Positions 24,355 to 36,076 are shown, numbered from the stretch's first letter. The stretch: DNA of 64,000 nt from Gordionus sp. m RMFG-2023 (GCF_954871325.1 NC_088777.1:41765366-41829365), one strand, 5' to 3'. Notes: generated by a model not told the origin, from the sequence alone. Numbers and translations are program-made.

Positions 24355-24757
24355 CAGTGGCGTAGCTAGGAATTTTCCTTAGAGGGGGTCCATACATATA
24401 TAAGTTGGGGGCTTCACCCCCCAGACCCCCTTTAACGGGCCTTCGGCCCTTTTGCCCGGCCTTCGGCCGGGATTATCTTACAAATCATAACCATATCTTC
24501 GATAATATATAATAAATTTATTTTTTAAATGCTCAATAATATGTTATTATAATTTAGTAGATTATTCTCAATGACTTTATAATAATACTATCCAGAATAA
24601 TTTCAATAGTAATATAATATCCTTCCACAAACTTCAAAACTAGAAAAATATAATTTATATAAAATTACTTTTAAGTCTTTTGAACGTATAATCTCAAAAA
24701 AAAATTTGCTCTGGGAGGGGTCCAAACCCGAAAACCACCCCCGTAGCTACACCACTG
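24355..24757. mobile_element. Non-autonomous hAT-like element, CAGTGGCGTAGC termini
   Basis: CAGTGGCGTAGCTAGG on the left is matched by GTAGCTACACCACTG on the right. It is flanked by a perfect 8-bp duplication, ttgctaat (24347-24354 and 24758-24765). The interior has palindromic G+C patches (gggccttcggccc, cccggccttcggccggg) and then A+T-rich sequence. It is related to the 2430-3615 element, which hit the other copy of R1. Confidence 0.85.
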
Positions 24758-24959
24758 TTGCTAATAGAGATAAAATAATTTAAGTTATTCTTTTTAAATT
24801 TTCTGAAAGAGTATCATTGTAATTAAACAGGTGAAATTAAAAATAGGGAAACATTGCCGCCTAGGAGGATAGGCATAGGTTTTTGAAGGGGGTTTGCATC
24901 CAGTGAAAATCCTGTCATTTAGACACTGTTTTTGCCTATGTTTTCACTAAAGACCTGTG

Positions 24960-25829
24960 CATACTCATCTCTGCTAATGCAAATGATTTAAGGCAGTGGT
25001 CATTTCTAAAATAGAGAATAACCTTTCAAAACTTGTAATTTTTGACTCACTTATTAATAGAGTATTCTCTCCAAATTAATATTATTTTAATTCATAAATT
25101 TTCTTTGGAATATTGATCTTTTGATATTCATATATAAAAGATCCTTGAGTTTAATTCTCAACTGGCTTTTAGCCCTTTCTGTTAATATATCTTCTAAGCA
25201 GGGAATTATATATCAATATTGGTGTATCTTTAATAAGGTTAAGTTGTTAATTATCGATTGCATATAATTAAAACTGAATAAAATTCATAAGTATACAAAT
25301 GAAATAAAATACAACATTGATTAGATTATGGGGTTTAAATATACTATTATATAAGGTGGCAATATGTGAATAGACAACTTTTAATTGCTTCTTATTCCCT
25401 TGCTCCTTCTAATAATATATATTATCCTTTTCTCAGGGCTGAGTCATTAAACTGCCAAAAATAATCCTACCTGATAGGTGATAACTATTTTGTCCCAACC
25501 ATATCTATACTCCTCCTTTGGCAATCCACTTTAAATCTTTTATAAATAGTTTTGAAATCCATAAAGAAAAAAACCTATCGCTCCTTTTTATAAATTTAAA
25601 CAAAACATTGATATCACAATCATTCAGTCCAATTTTATAATGTTTAAAAACTCTTGGCCTAATCATTCACTTAGCATTGTTATTTTTAATTATTTTAAAA
25701 TTTAATATAGCTTAATTTCTAAATATTTTTTGTGTTCTATTTTAATATGAATTTATATATAAATTCTTTTCAAATAAAAAATGATTAATATTTAAACACA
25801 AATTATAAAAAAAAATTAATGGGGCTAGG
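24960..25829. other. No gene recognised
   Basis: A+T-rich sequence with no sustained open frame, tandem repeat or terminal repeat. Confidence 0.5.
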
Positions 25830-25837
25830 GTTGGAAC
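25830..25837. repeat. Target-site duplication, left (gttggaac)
   Basis: gttggaac directly precedes the TAGTGAAGGTCA terminus. The identical eight bases occur at 33977-33984. Confidence 0.9.
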
Positions 25838-26195
25838 TAGTGAAGGTCAACGGTCCAGTCCTATCGGTCTTAGACCGGGGCCGATCTTTTTTTTGAGGAC
25901 CATGGTCTGGACCGGTCTTTTATTATTATTTAAATGTTCATTGCAGTACCAAATTTAATGTATCATCAGCAACAAGTAACAAAATAATTGTTCATATTTT
26001 TTTAAGCAATTAATTAATCAAAATAAGCAGTATTATTATTAAAATATTTTGGTTATTATTTATTTAGTTCTATTTTTTCTTAAGAAACTGTCTGAATAAT
26101 TCATTGTCAAAATAACTTAACCTTATTCATAATAATTAGGTACCTTAAACAGACATCTGATAAAACATAAAATATGGGAATGACTAAAATACGCG

Positions 26196-29110
26196 TCCCC
26201 AAAAACTACGCGTCCCTACGCGTCCCTACGCGTCCCCGGTCAAAACGATTTATTTTTATTAATATTAATAGGAAATCTTATTAAGCTTTATAAGATGAGT
26301 TAGAAAATGTTTTTTTTAATTTAAAAAAAATACGGTAACTATATAAAATTTACAAAAATTTATTTTTTTAAAAAATAAACTACGCGTCCCTACGCGTCCC
26401 CGGTCAAAATACAGTTTTTTTTAAAAAATCAAAACGGATTCATATTTAGCTTATTAAAAGAATACAGAATATGTAAATATTATATTTTAAACTATTTTAT
26501 AACTTAGTGATTTTTTCAAAAAACACTTTTTTTTTCAAAAACACTACGCGTCCCCGGTCAAAAAACCTTTTTTTAAAAAAAATAATAGCAGATTCATGTT
26601 TAACTTTTTAAGGAGATTCAGAAAATGGTATTAATAAAAAAAAAAAAAAATTTTTCCAAAAAATTTTAAAAATTTTTTCCAAAAAAATTTTTTTTGGCTA
26701 AACTACGCGTCCCTACGCGTCCCCGGTCAAAATACACTTTTTTTAAAAAAATCAAAACGGATTCATATTTAGCTCATTAAAAGAATACAGAATATGTAAA
26801 TATTTTATTTTAAACTATTTTATAACTTAGTTGATTTTTTCAAAAAACACTTTTTTTTTTCAAAAACACTACGCGTCCCCGGTCAAAAAACCGTTTTTTT
26901 TAAAAAATAAAAGCAGATTCATGTTTAGCTTTTTAAGGAGATTCAGAAAATGGTATTAATAAAAAAAAAATTTAAAAAGAAATTTTTTCCAAAAAAATTT
27001 TTTTTTGGCTAAACTACGCGTCCCTACGCGTCCCAGGTCAAAATACAGTTTTTTTAAAAAAATCAAAACGGATTCATATTTAGCTCATTAAAAGAATACA
27101 GAATATGTAAATATTTTATTTTAAACTATTTTATAACTTAGTGATTTTTTCAAAAAACACTTTTTTTTTTCAAAAACACTACGCGTCCCCGGTCAAAAAA
27201 CCGTTTTTTTTAAAAAATAAAAGCAGATTCATGTTTAGCTTTTTAAGGAGATTCAGAAAATGGTATTAATAAAAAAAAATTTAAAAAGAAATTTTTCACA
27301 AAAAAATTTTTTTTTGGCTAAACTACGCGTCCCTACGCGTCCCCGGTCAAAATACAGTTTTTTTTAAAAAATCAAAACGGATTCATATTTAGATCATTAA
27401 AAGAATACAGAATATGTAAATATTATATATTAAACTATTTTATAACTTAGTGATTTTTTCAAAAAACACTTTTTTCGAAAACACTTTTTTTTCAAAAACA
27501 CTACGCGTCCCCGGTCAAAAAACCGGTTTTTTAAAAAAATAAAAGCAGATTCATGTTTAGCTTTTTAAGGAGATTCAGAAAATGGTATTAATAAAAAAAA
27601 AAATTTAAAAAGAAATTTTTTCCAAAAAATTTTTTTTTGGCTAAACTACGCGTCCTTACGCGTCCCCGGTCAAAATACAGTTTTCAAAAAAATTTTTTTT
27701 TGGCTAAACTACGCGTCCCTACGCGTTTCCAGTCAAAATACAGTTTTTTTAAAAAAATCAAAACGGATTCATATTTAGCTCATTAAAAGAATACAGAATA
27801 TGTAAATATTATATATTAAACTATTTTATAACTTAGTGATTTTTTCAAAAAACACTTTTTTTTTCAAAAACACTACGCGTCCCCGCTCAAAAAACCGTTT
27901 TTTTAAAAAAATAAAAGCAGATTCATGTTTAGCTTTTTAAGGAGATTCAGAAAATGGTATTAATAAAAAAAAAATTTTTTTGGCTAAACTACGCGTCCCC
28001 GGTCAAAATACAGTTTTTTTAAAAAAATCAAAACGGATTCATATTTAGCTCATTAAAAGAATACAGAATATGTAAATATTATATTTTAAACTATTTTATA
28101 ACTTAGTGATTTTTTCAAAAAACACTTTTTTTTCGAAAACACTACGCGTCCCCGGTCAAAAAACCGTTTTTTTAAAAAAATAAAAGCAGATTCATGTTTA
28201 GCTTTTTAAGGAGATTCAGAAAATGGTATTAATAAAAAAAAAAATTTTTTTTTGGCTAAACTACGCGTCCCTACGCGTCCCTACGCGTCCCCAGTCAAAA
28301 TACAGTTTTTTTAAAAAAATCAAAACGGATTCATATTTAGCTCATTAAAAGAATACAGAATATGTAAATATTATATATTAAACTATTTTATAACTTAGTG
28401 ATTTTTTCAAAAAACACTTTTTTTTCAAAAACACTACGCGTCCCCGGTCAAAAAACCGTTTTTTTTAAAAAATAAAAGCAGATTCATGTTTAGCTTTTTA
28501 AGGAGATTCAGAAAATGGTATTAATAAAAAAAAATTTTTTAAAAAATTTTTCCCAAAAAAATTTTTTTTGGCTAAACTACGCGTCCCTACGCGTCCCCGG
28601 TCAAAATACAGTTTTTTTAAAAAAATCAAAACGGATTCATATTTAGCTCATTAAAAGAATACAGAATATGTAAATATTATATATTAAACTATTTTATAAC
28701 TTAGTGATTTTTTCAAAAAACACTTTTTTTTTCAAAACACTACGCGTCCCCGGTCAAAAAACCTTTTTTTTTAAAAAATAAAAGCAGATTCATGTTTAGC
28801 TTTTTAAGGAGATTCAGAAAATGGTATTAATAAAAAAAATTTAAAAAAAAAAATTTTTAGAAAAATTTTTTTTTGGCTAAACTACGCGTCCCCGGCCAAA
28901 ATACAGTTTTTTTAAAAAAATCAAAACGGATTCATATTTAGCTCATTGAAAGAATACAGAATATGTAAATATTATATTTTAAACTATTTTATAACTTAGT
29001 GATTTTTTCAAAAAACACTTTTTTCGAAAACACTACGCGTCCCCGGTCAAAAAACCGTTTTTTTTTAAAAATAAAAGCAGATTCATGTTTAGCTTTTCAA
29101 GGAGATTCAG
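26196..29110 (+). repeat. ACGCGTCCC satellite, about 9 higher-order units
   Basis: Each unit of about 300 bp has two sub-units. One begins 'ctacgcgtccctacgcgtcc' and contains 'aaaacggattcatatttagc'. The other begins 'ctacgcgtccccggtcaaaa' and contains 'agcagattcatgtttagctt'. Unit starts are near 26383, 26703, 27016, 27323, 27647, 27985, 28260, 28577 and 28883. A/T homopolymer lengths vary most. Confidence 0.9.
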
Positions 29111-30965
29111 AATAATTTTGGTAGTTGAGAATTCAAATAAAATATTTAAAAAAGCCAATGTCTAGCCCATATTTAAAATTAAAAAATTTTCAAGGATATC
29201 TATTTTAAATTTTACCCAAGTTGATTTCTATCATAAATGTAAATTATGATATTTCTAATACCCTTACATTGCAACATTTTTACCTCTTTTTCTCATAAAT
29301 ATTAATATTTTTATGAAATATATTAATAAAGCATATTTAGTATCGTATACACCTAACTAATTAGTAATTACCCATCAACCTCGTCATTCTGATTAAATTA
29401 AATTAATTTTATAAAAAAAAATTTTAATATATATATATACAAATATATCAAAATATAAAATTGACGGGGGGGCTCAATGGTTAGAACGTATGCCTTCCGA
29501 ACGATAAGTTGCTAGTTCGAATCCCGTGTTGCCATAAAAAATTTTAAAAAAAAATTTTTAACATTAGCGTGATAATAATAGCTCTCGATTTATTTAACAT
29601 TAAGATGATAGGAAAGTTGATAGAAAAAAAAAATTTTAACATTAGGAGATAGGAAAGTGAAATTAACGTTAAGAAAATATCAAAGTTGATAGAAAAAAAT
29701 ATCATATTAAATCAATGTGTTAAAAAGCTAAAAAATCAAACAAAGTTGAGGGTTCTAAATCTGATTGATGAATTAGAAAATATTATAATTATTAATTTAT
29801 TTTTCATTTATGTTATAATAAGTTTTTTAAAATAACTTTCTAATCTTACATTAATAGTTAAAATTTATCATTTTATATGTTTTGTATATGGGAGACTGGG
29901 GTTAGGACCCCGGGCTTGGCAAACCACTTAATCTCATTTCAAAATTAAATATCCTAATATAGTTTTTATTAGTTTACATCTGACAAAAAATCTTTTGAAA
30001 TATTTAATTTATTAAAGATTTTATTTAAGAAATAAAATTTTGATGAAATTTTCAAAAAATTTTTACATGACAAAATTTTAATTTTTATTAAAATATATAA
30101 TCATTTATATCTAAATTAAATTTTATAGTTAATTTTAAACACTCTTCTATAATTTGGAAAAGTTCAATGTGTATTTATTATATCTAGATAATATTTCAAT
30201 CATAATTTGTCAATAATAAAATACCATTTATATTACATATTATTATATACAATCGTAATAGGTAAAAAAATGTAAATATTCGTTTGTTGTAAAATAATGT
30301 GGGTGTTTCAATCACGGTAGTCTTTATAGAATGTTGTTTCCGACGTATCACGATTTAGTTTTCCAATTTCAATCATTGACCAAACTATAATATGATGTTG
30401 TTTTCATCTTCGATATCTATTTATAGTTTATATAATAATATAATATATTTATTTTTATATGCCTTTTTACCTTCAATAATTATAGTCAAAAATTTCAAAT
30501 TATAGGACTTTAATAATTGGTAATATTTAAACTTAAAAATAACTATTTATATTGTTATTACAAAAAAATAATTGGAAGCATTGTTCTAACTGTACAAACT
30601 TTCTCTAATATTAGCTAAACAATATTACATTATTTATACTATATTAATATATTAATATATTTTATAGTTATAATATTATGGTTTTAGCCATAAAAATATG
30701 AAAATTATTAATTTTAATATTTTTACGTTTCCGCTCTTAGCCACGTGGAGGCAACCAGTTGAAAGAGCTTTTAGGTCTTAGTTTAAAAAAAATACCAAGA
30801 CCATGGATATATAACAGGTTTAAAATTTTAAACCTGAAATATAACCAAAATATAATATATTAAAAAGTTTACATTAATTTAAAAAAAAAATATTAAACAA
30901 AAAATTTATTTGTCATAATCTACTTTTAGGTCTTAGTTTAAAAAAATACCAAGACCATGGATATA
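29111..30965 (+). repeat. Left non-repetitive arm of the 8.1-kb foldback
   Basis: Non-coding, A+T-rich. It is repeated inverted as 30970-32750 with very few changes. It has a local duplication near the centre (30770-30800 and 30930-30960, 'aataccaagaccatgg'), about 130 bp of which the right arm lacks. Confidence 0.85.
29464..29532 (+). other. tRNA-like sequence with pol III A and B boxes (left arm)
   Basis: Box A-like GGCTCAATGG (29471-29480) and box B-like AGTTCGAATCC (29514-29524) lie at tRNA spacing. The anticodon-loop position would read TCC, but the acceptor ends do not pair and the anticodon and T stems are poor, so it is not a working tRNA. It looks like a tRNA-derived (SINE-like) promoter and points toward the palindrome centre. 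Confidence 0.6.
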
Positions 30966-30990
30966 TATTATATATCCATGGTCTTGGTAT
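30945..30990. repeat. Centre of the palindrome
   Basis: 'accaagaccatggatatata' is followed at once by its reverse complement 'tatatatccatggtcttggt', with only a few A/T bases between. The single strand could form a near-perfect hairpin whose arms continue for about 1.8 kb. Confidence 0.85.
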
Positions 30991-32750
30991 TTTTTTTAAA
31001 CAAAGACCTAAAAGCTCTTTCAACTGGTTGCTCCACGTGGCTAAGAGCGGAAACGTAAAAATATTAAAATTAATAATTTTTATATTTTTATGGCTAAAAC
31101 CATAATATTATAACTATAAAATATATTAAATATAAGATCAAAAGCAATAGCGGGACAAATCATTAATATAGTATAAATAATGTAATATTGTTTAGCTAAT
31201 ATTAGAGAAAGTTTGTACAGTTAGAACAATGCATCCAATTATTTTTTTGTAATAACAATATAAATAGTTATTTTTAAGTTTAAATATTACCAATTATTAA
31301 AGTCCTATAATTTGAAATTTTTGACTATAATTATTGAAGGTAAAAAGGCATATAAAAATAAATAAATTATATTATTATATAAACTATAAATAGATATCGA
31401 AGATGAAAACAACATCATATTATAGTTTGGTCAATGATTGAAATTGGAAAACTAAATCGTGATACGTCGGAAACAACATTCTATAAAGACTACCGTGATT
31501 GAAACACCCACATTATTTTACAACAAACGAATATTTACATTTTTTTACCTATTACGATTGTATATAATAATATGTAATATAAATGGTATTTTATTATTGA
31601 CAAATTATGATTGAAATATTATCTAGATATAATAAATACACATTGAACTTTTCCAAATTATAGAAGAGTGTTTAAAATTAACTATAAAATTTAATTTAGA
31701 TATAAATGATTATATATTTTAATAAAAATTAAAATTTTGTCATGTAAAAATTTTTTGAAAATTTCATCAAAATTTTATTTCTTAAATAAAATCTTTAATA
31801 AATTAAATATTTCAAAAGATTTTTTGTCAGATGTAAACTAATAAAAACTATATTAGGATATTTAATTTTGAAATGAGATTAAGTGGTTTGCCAAGCCCGG
31901 GGACCTAACCCCAGTCTCCCATATACAAAACATATAAAATGATAAATTTTAACTATTAATGTAGGATTAGAAAGTTATTTTAAAAAACTTATTACTAACA
32001 TAAATGAAAAATAAATTATAATTATAATATTTTCTAATTCATCAATCAGATTTAGAACACTCAACTTTGTTTGATTTTTTAGCTTTTTAACACATTGATT
32101 TAATATGATATATATCATCTATCTATAAATGTAATCAAGAAATGAACGTTTTCGTATCTTGGTAATGTTAATTTTTTTCTATCAACTTCTTCTTAACGTT
32201 AATTTCACTTTCCTATCTCCTAATGTTAAAATTTTTTTTTCTATCAACTTTCCTATCATCTTAATGTTAAATAAATCGAGAGCTATTATTATCTCGCTAA
32301 TGTTAAAAATTTTTTTTAAATTTTTTTATGGCAAAACGGGATTCGAACTCGCAACTTATCGTTCGGAAGGCATACGTTCTAACCATTGAGCCCCCCCGTC
32401 AATTTTATATTTTGATATATTTGTATATATATATATTAAAAATTTTTTTTATAAAATTAATTTAATTTAATCAGAATGACGGGGTTGATGGGTAATTACT
32501 AATTAGTTAGATGTATACGATACTAAATATGCTTTATTAATATATTTCATAAAAATATTAATATTTAGGAGAAAAAGAGGTAAAAATGTTGCAATGTAAG
32601 GGTATTAGAAATATCATAATTTACATTTATGATAGAAATCAACTTGGGTAAAATTTAAAATAGATATCCTTGAAAATTTTTTAATTTTAAATATGGGCTA
32701 GACATTGGCTTTTTTAAATATTTTATTTGAATTCTCAACTACCAAAATTA
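30970..32750 (-). repeat. Right non-repetitive arm of the 8.1-kb foldback
   Basis: Inverted copy of 29111-30965. Differences include about 50 extra bases near 32110-32165 and a short replaced segment near 31136-31165. Low divergence implies recent formation or gene conversion between arms. Confidence 0.85.
32334..32398 (-). other. tRNA-like sequence with pol III A and B boxes (right arm)
   Basis: Inverted counterpart of 29464-29532. Box B-like sequence is at 32339-32349 and box A-like at 32383-32392 on the minus strand. The T arm here reads GCGAG-TTCGAAT-CCCGT (four of five pairs if G-T is allowed), slightly better than the left copy. It also points toward the palindrome centre. Confidence 0.6.
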
Positions 32751-33740
32751 TTCTGAATCTCCTTGAAAAGCTAAACATGAATCTGCTTTTATTTTTTAAA
32801 AAAAACGGTTTTTTGACCGGGGACGCGTAGTGTTTTCGAAAAAAGTGTTTTTTGAAAAAATCACTAAGTTATAAAATAGTTTAAAATATAATATTTACAT
32901 ATTCTGTATTCTTTCAATGAGCTAAATATGAATCCGTTTTGATTTTTTTAAAAAAACTGTATTTTGGCCGGGGACGCGTAGTTTAGCCAAAAAAAAAATT
33001 TTTAGAAAAATTTTTTTTTTTAAATTTTTTTTATTAATACCATTTTCTGAATCTCCTTGAAAAGCTAAACATGAATCTGCTTTTATTTTTTAAAAAAAAA
33101 GGTTTTTTGACCGGGGACGCGTAGTGTTTTTGAAAAAAAAAGTGTTTTTTGAAAAAATCACTAAGTTATAAAATAGTTTAATATATAATATTTACATATT
33201 CTGTATTCTTTTAATGAGCTAAATATGAATCCGTTTTGATTTTTTTAAAAAAACTGTATTTTGACCGGGGACGCGTAGTTTAGCCAAAAAAAAATTTTTT
33301 TTTAATTTTTTTTTTATTAATACCATTTTCTGAATCTCCTTAAAAAGTTAAACATGAATCTGCTATTATTTTTTTAAAAAAAAGGTTTTTTGACCGGGGA
33401 CGCGTAGTGTTTTTGAAAAAAAAAGTGTTTTTTGAAAAATAAGTTATAAAATAGTTTAAAATATAATATTTACATATTCTGTATTCTTTTAATAAGCTAA
33501 ATATGAATCCGTTTTGATTTTTTAAAAAAAACTGTATTTTGACCGGGGACGCGTAGTTTATTTTTTAAAAAAATAAATTTTTGTAAATTTTATATAGTTA
33601 CCGTATTTTTTTTAAATTAAAAAAAACATTTTCTAACTCATCTTATAAAGCTTAATAAGATTTCCTATTAATATTAATAAAAATAAATCGTTTTGACCGG
33701 GGACGCGTAGTTTTTGGGGACGCGTATTTTAGTCATTCCC
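32750..33740 (-). repeat. ACGCGTCCC satellite, about 3 higher-order units, inverted
   Basis: Same two-part unit as 26196-29110, on the other strand ('ggggacgcgtag' starts). Only three higher-order units are present, and the outermost unit matches the outermost left unit (26200-26400), so the middle of the array has been lost here or amplified there. Confidence 0.9.
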
Positions 33741-33976
33741 TAAAATATATACCTCTAATGATGAAAATATCTAAACACAATCTACTCTTAATTTTAATAT
33801 CTCCATAAGCACAAAATCACTTTCTTCAATACCATTGGATAAATTAAAATGATAAAACAAATTAAATTAGGTTAAAAAAAAAAGTTTTTTTATTTAGGAC
33901 CAAGGTCTGGATTGATCACTTTCTTAAGGACCGTGGTCTGGTCCGAGGGTATTGGTCCAGTCCATGACCTTCACTA

Positions 33977-33984
33977 GTTGGAAC
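33977..33984. repeat. Target-site duplication, right (gttggaac)
   Basis: Partner of 25830-25837; identical eight bases. Confidence 0.9.
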
Positions 33985-34867
33985 TAAAAATGTGTGATCG
34001 GAACCAGGCTTGAACAAAAAAAATTCTAAATTCAGTCTAAGGTTACAAAAATATCACTTTGCAGACCTCTGGTTCCATATACATTATACGCTCTATTTTT
34101 TAAAAAACCAAGTCAATATTGAATAAATATCAAAAAATGGTAAGAATAATAGAAGATAAAATTTTGGAACTCCTAATATATTCGAAAATATAAAATTTTC
34201 AATTGGAGATAAGATGATCAATATTTATAAACAAAATTAATTTAGATGTTTCCCAATATTCAACATTTGAAATTATCTCAAAATATAATTGCTAATGAGC
34301 AAAATTTTGTATATATATAACAACTCTTTATTGAAATTTAAAGAGGTCAGCCAAAAACCTCAATTCTTGCTCATTTAATAATTAATTTTTTAAAAAAATA
34401 TTAACTATATGTTCCAATCCTATATTAAATTTGGCAGAGCACTAATTAAAATTTAGGAATATCATTTTCTATAAAATGGTGAATAAATTTATTATTTTAT
34501 TTAATTGTTATTTCATCAAGGACTATTAGTCTAATTCAAAATAACAGATTTGTGAAGATCAGTTTGATTTTTTATGTATAAAATTGGTCAAGTTGTAGTT
34601 GTAAAAAATAATAATATTAGCCATCTTAAAAAAAATGTTTAGTTAATTGTCATATCAATTCAAACATATATTTATTTATAAATAATATAAGCTATTGATA
34701 TCTTTATACAATTTAAATCTTTATTTTAAAAATATGTACAATATAAATGATCATATAATTACAGCATTTAAAAATTCAATTCTATATCTATTTGAACACT
34801 TTGTATATTTAAATATATAAAATTTACAATGATTAAATAAAACATAAATACTTAATTTATAAAAAAA
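33985..34867. other. No gene recognised; 3' flank of H2A.Z
   Basis: A+T-rich sequence. The first 80 bases ('ggaaccaggcttgaac') continue the sequence interrupted by the 8.1-kb foldback. No open frame or RNA gene was seen. Confidence 0.5.
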
Positions 34868-35428
34868 TTATGGAACTTTTTGTATTCCCTTTTTGCCAAT
34901 AAGTGATTTATGAATATGAGGAATAACACCTAAATTATATATAAATATTGTAATTAAAAAAATTTTTTACCTCCTCCTGCAATAGTTGCTTTAATTAAAG
35001 AATCTAATTCCTCATCTCCTCTAATTGCAAGTTGTAAATGTCTTGGGGTAATTCTTTTTACTTTCAAATCTTTACTAGCATTGCCAGCTAATTCTAATAC
35101 CTAAATAAGATTAAGTTTAAGATTATAAACTAAATGATTTACCTCAGCAGTGAGGTATTCTAGGATTGCTGCACTATATACAGCTGCTGTTGCACCCACT
35201 CGCCCATGACTTGTAGTTCTAGTTTTGAGATGCCTATGTATTCTACCTACTGGAAACTTAAATTTTTGATGTCATAAATTTAATGCATTTTTATTTTTAC
35301 TTGAAGGCCAGCTCTTGCAGATCTTGTAGTAGCTTTCGATTTTACTTTTCCAGAATCTTTGCCTGCTTTACCTCCAGCCTAGTAATAATATAAATATTAT
35401 TTTAAATGATTGGTGGATGACATACCAT
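34868..35428 (-). CDS. H2A.Z: Histone variant H2A.Z, complete, five exons
   Basis: Coding exons (minus strand) are 35426-35428, 35301-35378, 35143-35256, 34971-35100 and 34868-34929, joined by GT-AG introns of 47, 44, 42 and 41 nt. They give 128 residues, the length of animal H2A.Z. The first exon encodes only the initiator Met; the next starts [11 protein letters not shown]. Family marks are visible: [25 protein letters not shown], the H2A.Z-type docking stretch [20 protein letters not shown], and the tail [19 protein letters not shown]2A.Z replaces H2A in nucleosomes at promoters and regulatory chromatin. Neither the sequence nor the splice sites show any damage. It is clearly H2A.Z rather than canonical H2A, given the [18 protein letters not shown] stretch and the introns. 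Confidence 0.97.
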
Positions 35429-35634
35429 TTTTTATTGTAAAGATAAGAAAATTATAAAATCGTTAATGAAGCGGGAAATATAATCATGTGACTTCATTTC
35501 AAATTCATTCCTTGAATTAAATTAAAATTGTATCAATATTTATAGTTTCTTGTATAATTATTATTTCGTTAAATAAAATATAAAAGACATAACTGTTAAT
35601 AAGTCAAAATTATGTCAATTATTCAAAAGAAATG

Positions 35635-35975
35635 AATAATGGAAAACCATAAAAAAAATAGACTTTATAGCTTTAGAAAAGTTCTTATTTAATTATCGAA
35701 ACATTCCAAAAGAGTAATATGATACCAAGCAATGTTTTCAAGAACAATTTAAATTAAATGTAAGTTAATTAAACCACTTGAAGAGTTAATAAATTAAAAA
35801 GGAAAATATCGTCAAATATAAATATTGAGATAGGTTATAAAGTTTGGTATAAAACTTTCAAGGAAAACATATGGGATATAGTGACACATAAAGATGGAAA
35901 TTTATCATACAAAATAAGACCAGTTAAGAAAGAATGAATATCAGATTTGAAAATAAACACTAATAATTGAACCCT
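35635..35975 (+). mobile_element. Gypsy-type integrase C-terminal fossil
   Basis: Plus-strand translation gives scraps such as 'FNYRNIPKE', 'GYKVWYKTFKENIWDIVTH' and 'GNLSYKIRP', the pattern of the end of a Gypsy integrase. It is a short, old, broken fragment with several breaks and no LTR nearby. Confidence 0.5.
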
Positions 35976-36004
35976 TGCACACTAATTTTTATAAGGAAGA
36001 GAAG

Positions 36005-36023
36005 CAGTGGCGTAATTTTAAAG
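36005..36023. mobile_element. Solo CAGTGGCGTA terminus
   Basis: 'cagtggcgtaattttaaag' looks like one end of the CAGTGGCGTAGC element family, but no inverted partner was found downstream. Confidence 0.3.
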
Positions 36024-36076
36024 TTAGATTTCCTTTATAAACCTTTTTATAGGTTTACGATAAAAAAGTAATGCGG

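Larger units (their letters stand above)
23870..24940 (+). repeat. Dispersed repeat R1, copy 2
   Basis: Second copy of the repeat at 1855-2429. It is longer because two MITEs (24121-24253 and 24355-24757) are inserted. Shared words include 'ataaattttttgggggg', 'aaacttttctgc'-like sequence and 'gcatccagtgaaaatcctgt'. No coding capacity was seen. Confidence 0.7.
25838..33976. mobile_element. Giant foldback element, 8.1 kb
   Basis: TAGTGAAGGTCA at the left is matched by TGACCTTCACTA at the right, with a perfect 8-bp duplication (gttggaac) outside. Near each end lies a 'gg(a)ccgtggtctgg'-type patch. Inside are two inverted ACGCGT satellite arrays (about 9 and 3 higher-order units). Within these are long non-repetitive arms (29111-30965 and 30970-32750) that are near-identical inverted copies meeting near 30967. 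No transposase frame is present. Target duplication length and TAGTG ends agree with the 4.2-kb foldback at 6851. This suggests the same hAT-type mobilisation in trans (inference). Confidence 0.85.

Noticed and set aside
29464-29532. Functional tRNA gene
   Set aside because: A and B boxes are present, but the acceptor ends do not pair and the anticodon stem is mismatched in both the left and right copies.
25838-33976. Polinton or other virus-like element with long inverted ends
   Set aside because: No polymerase, integrase, capsid or ATPase frame exists, and the 8-bp duplication and TAGTG ends fit a hAT-type foldback better.
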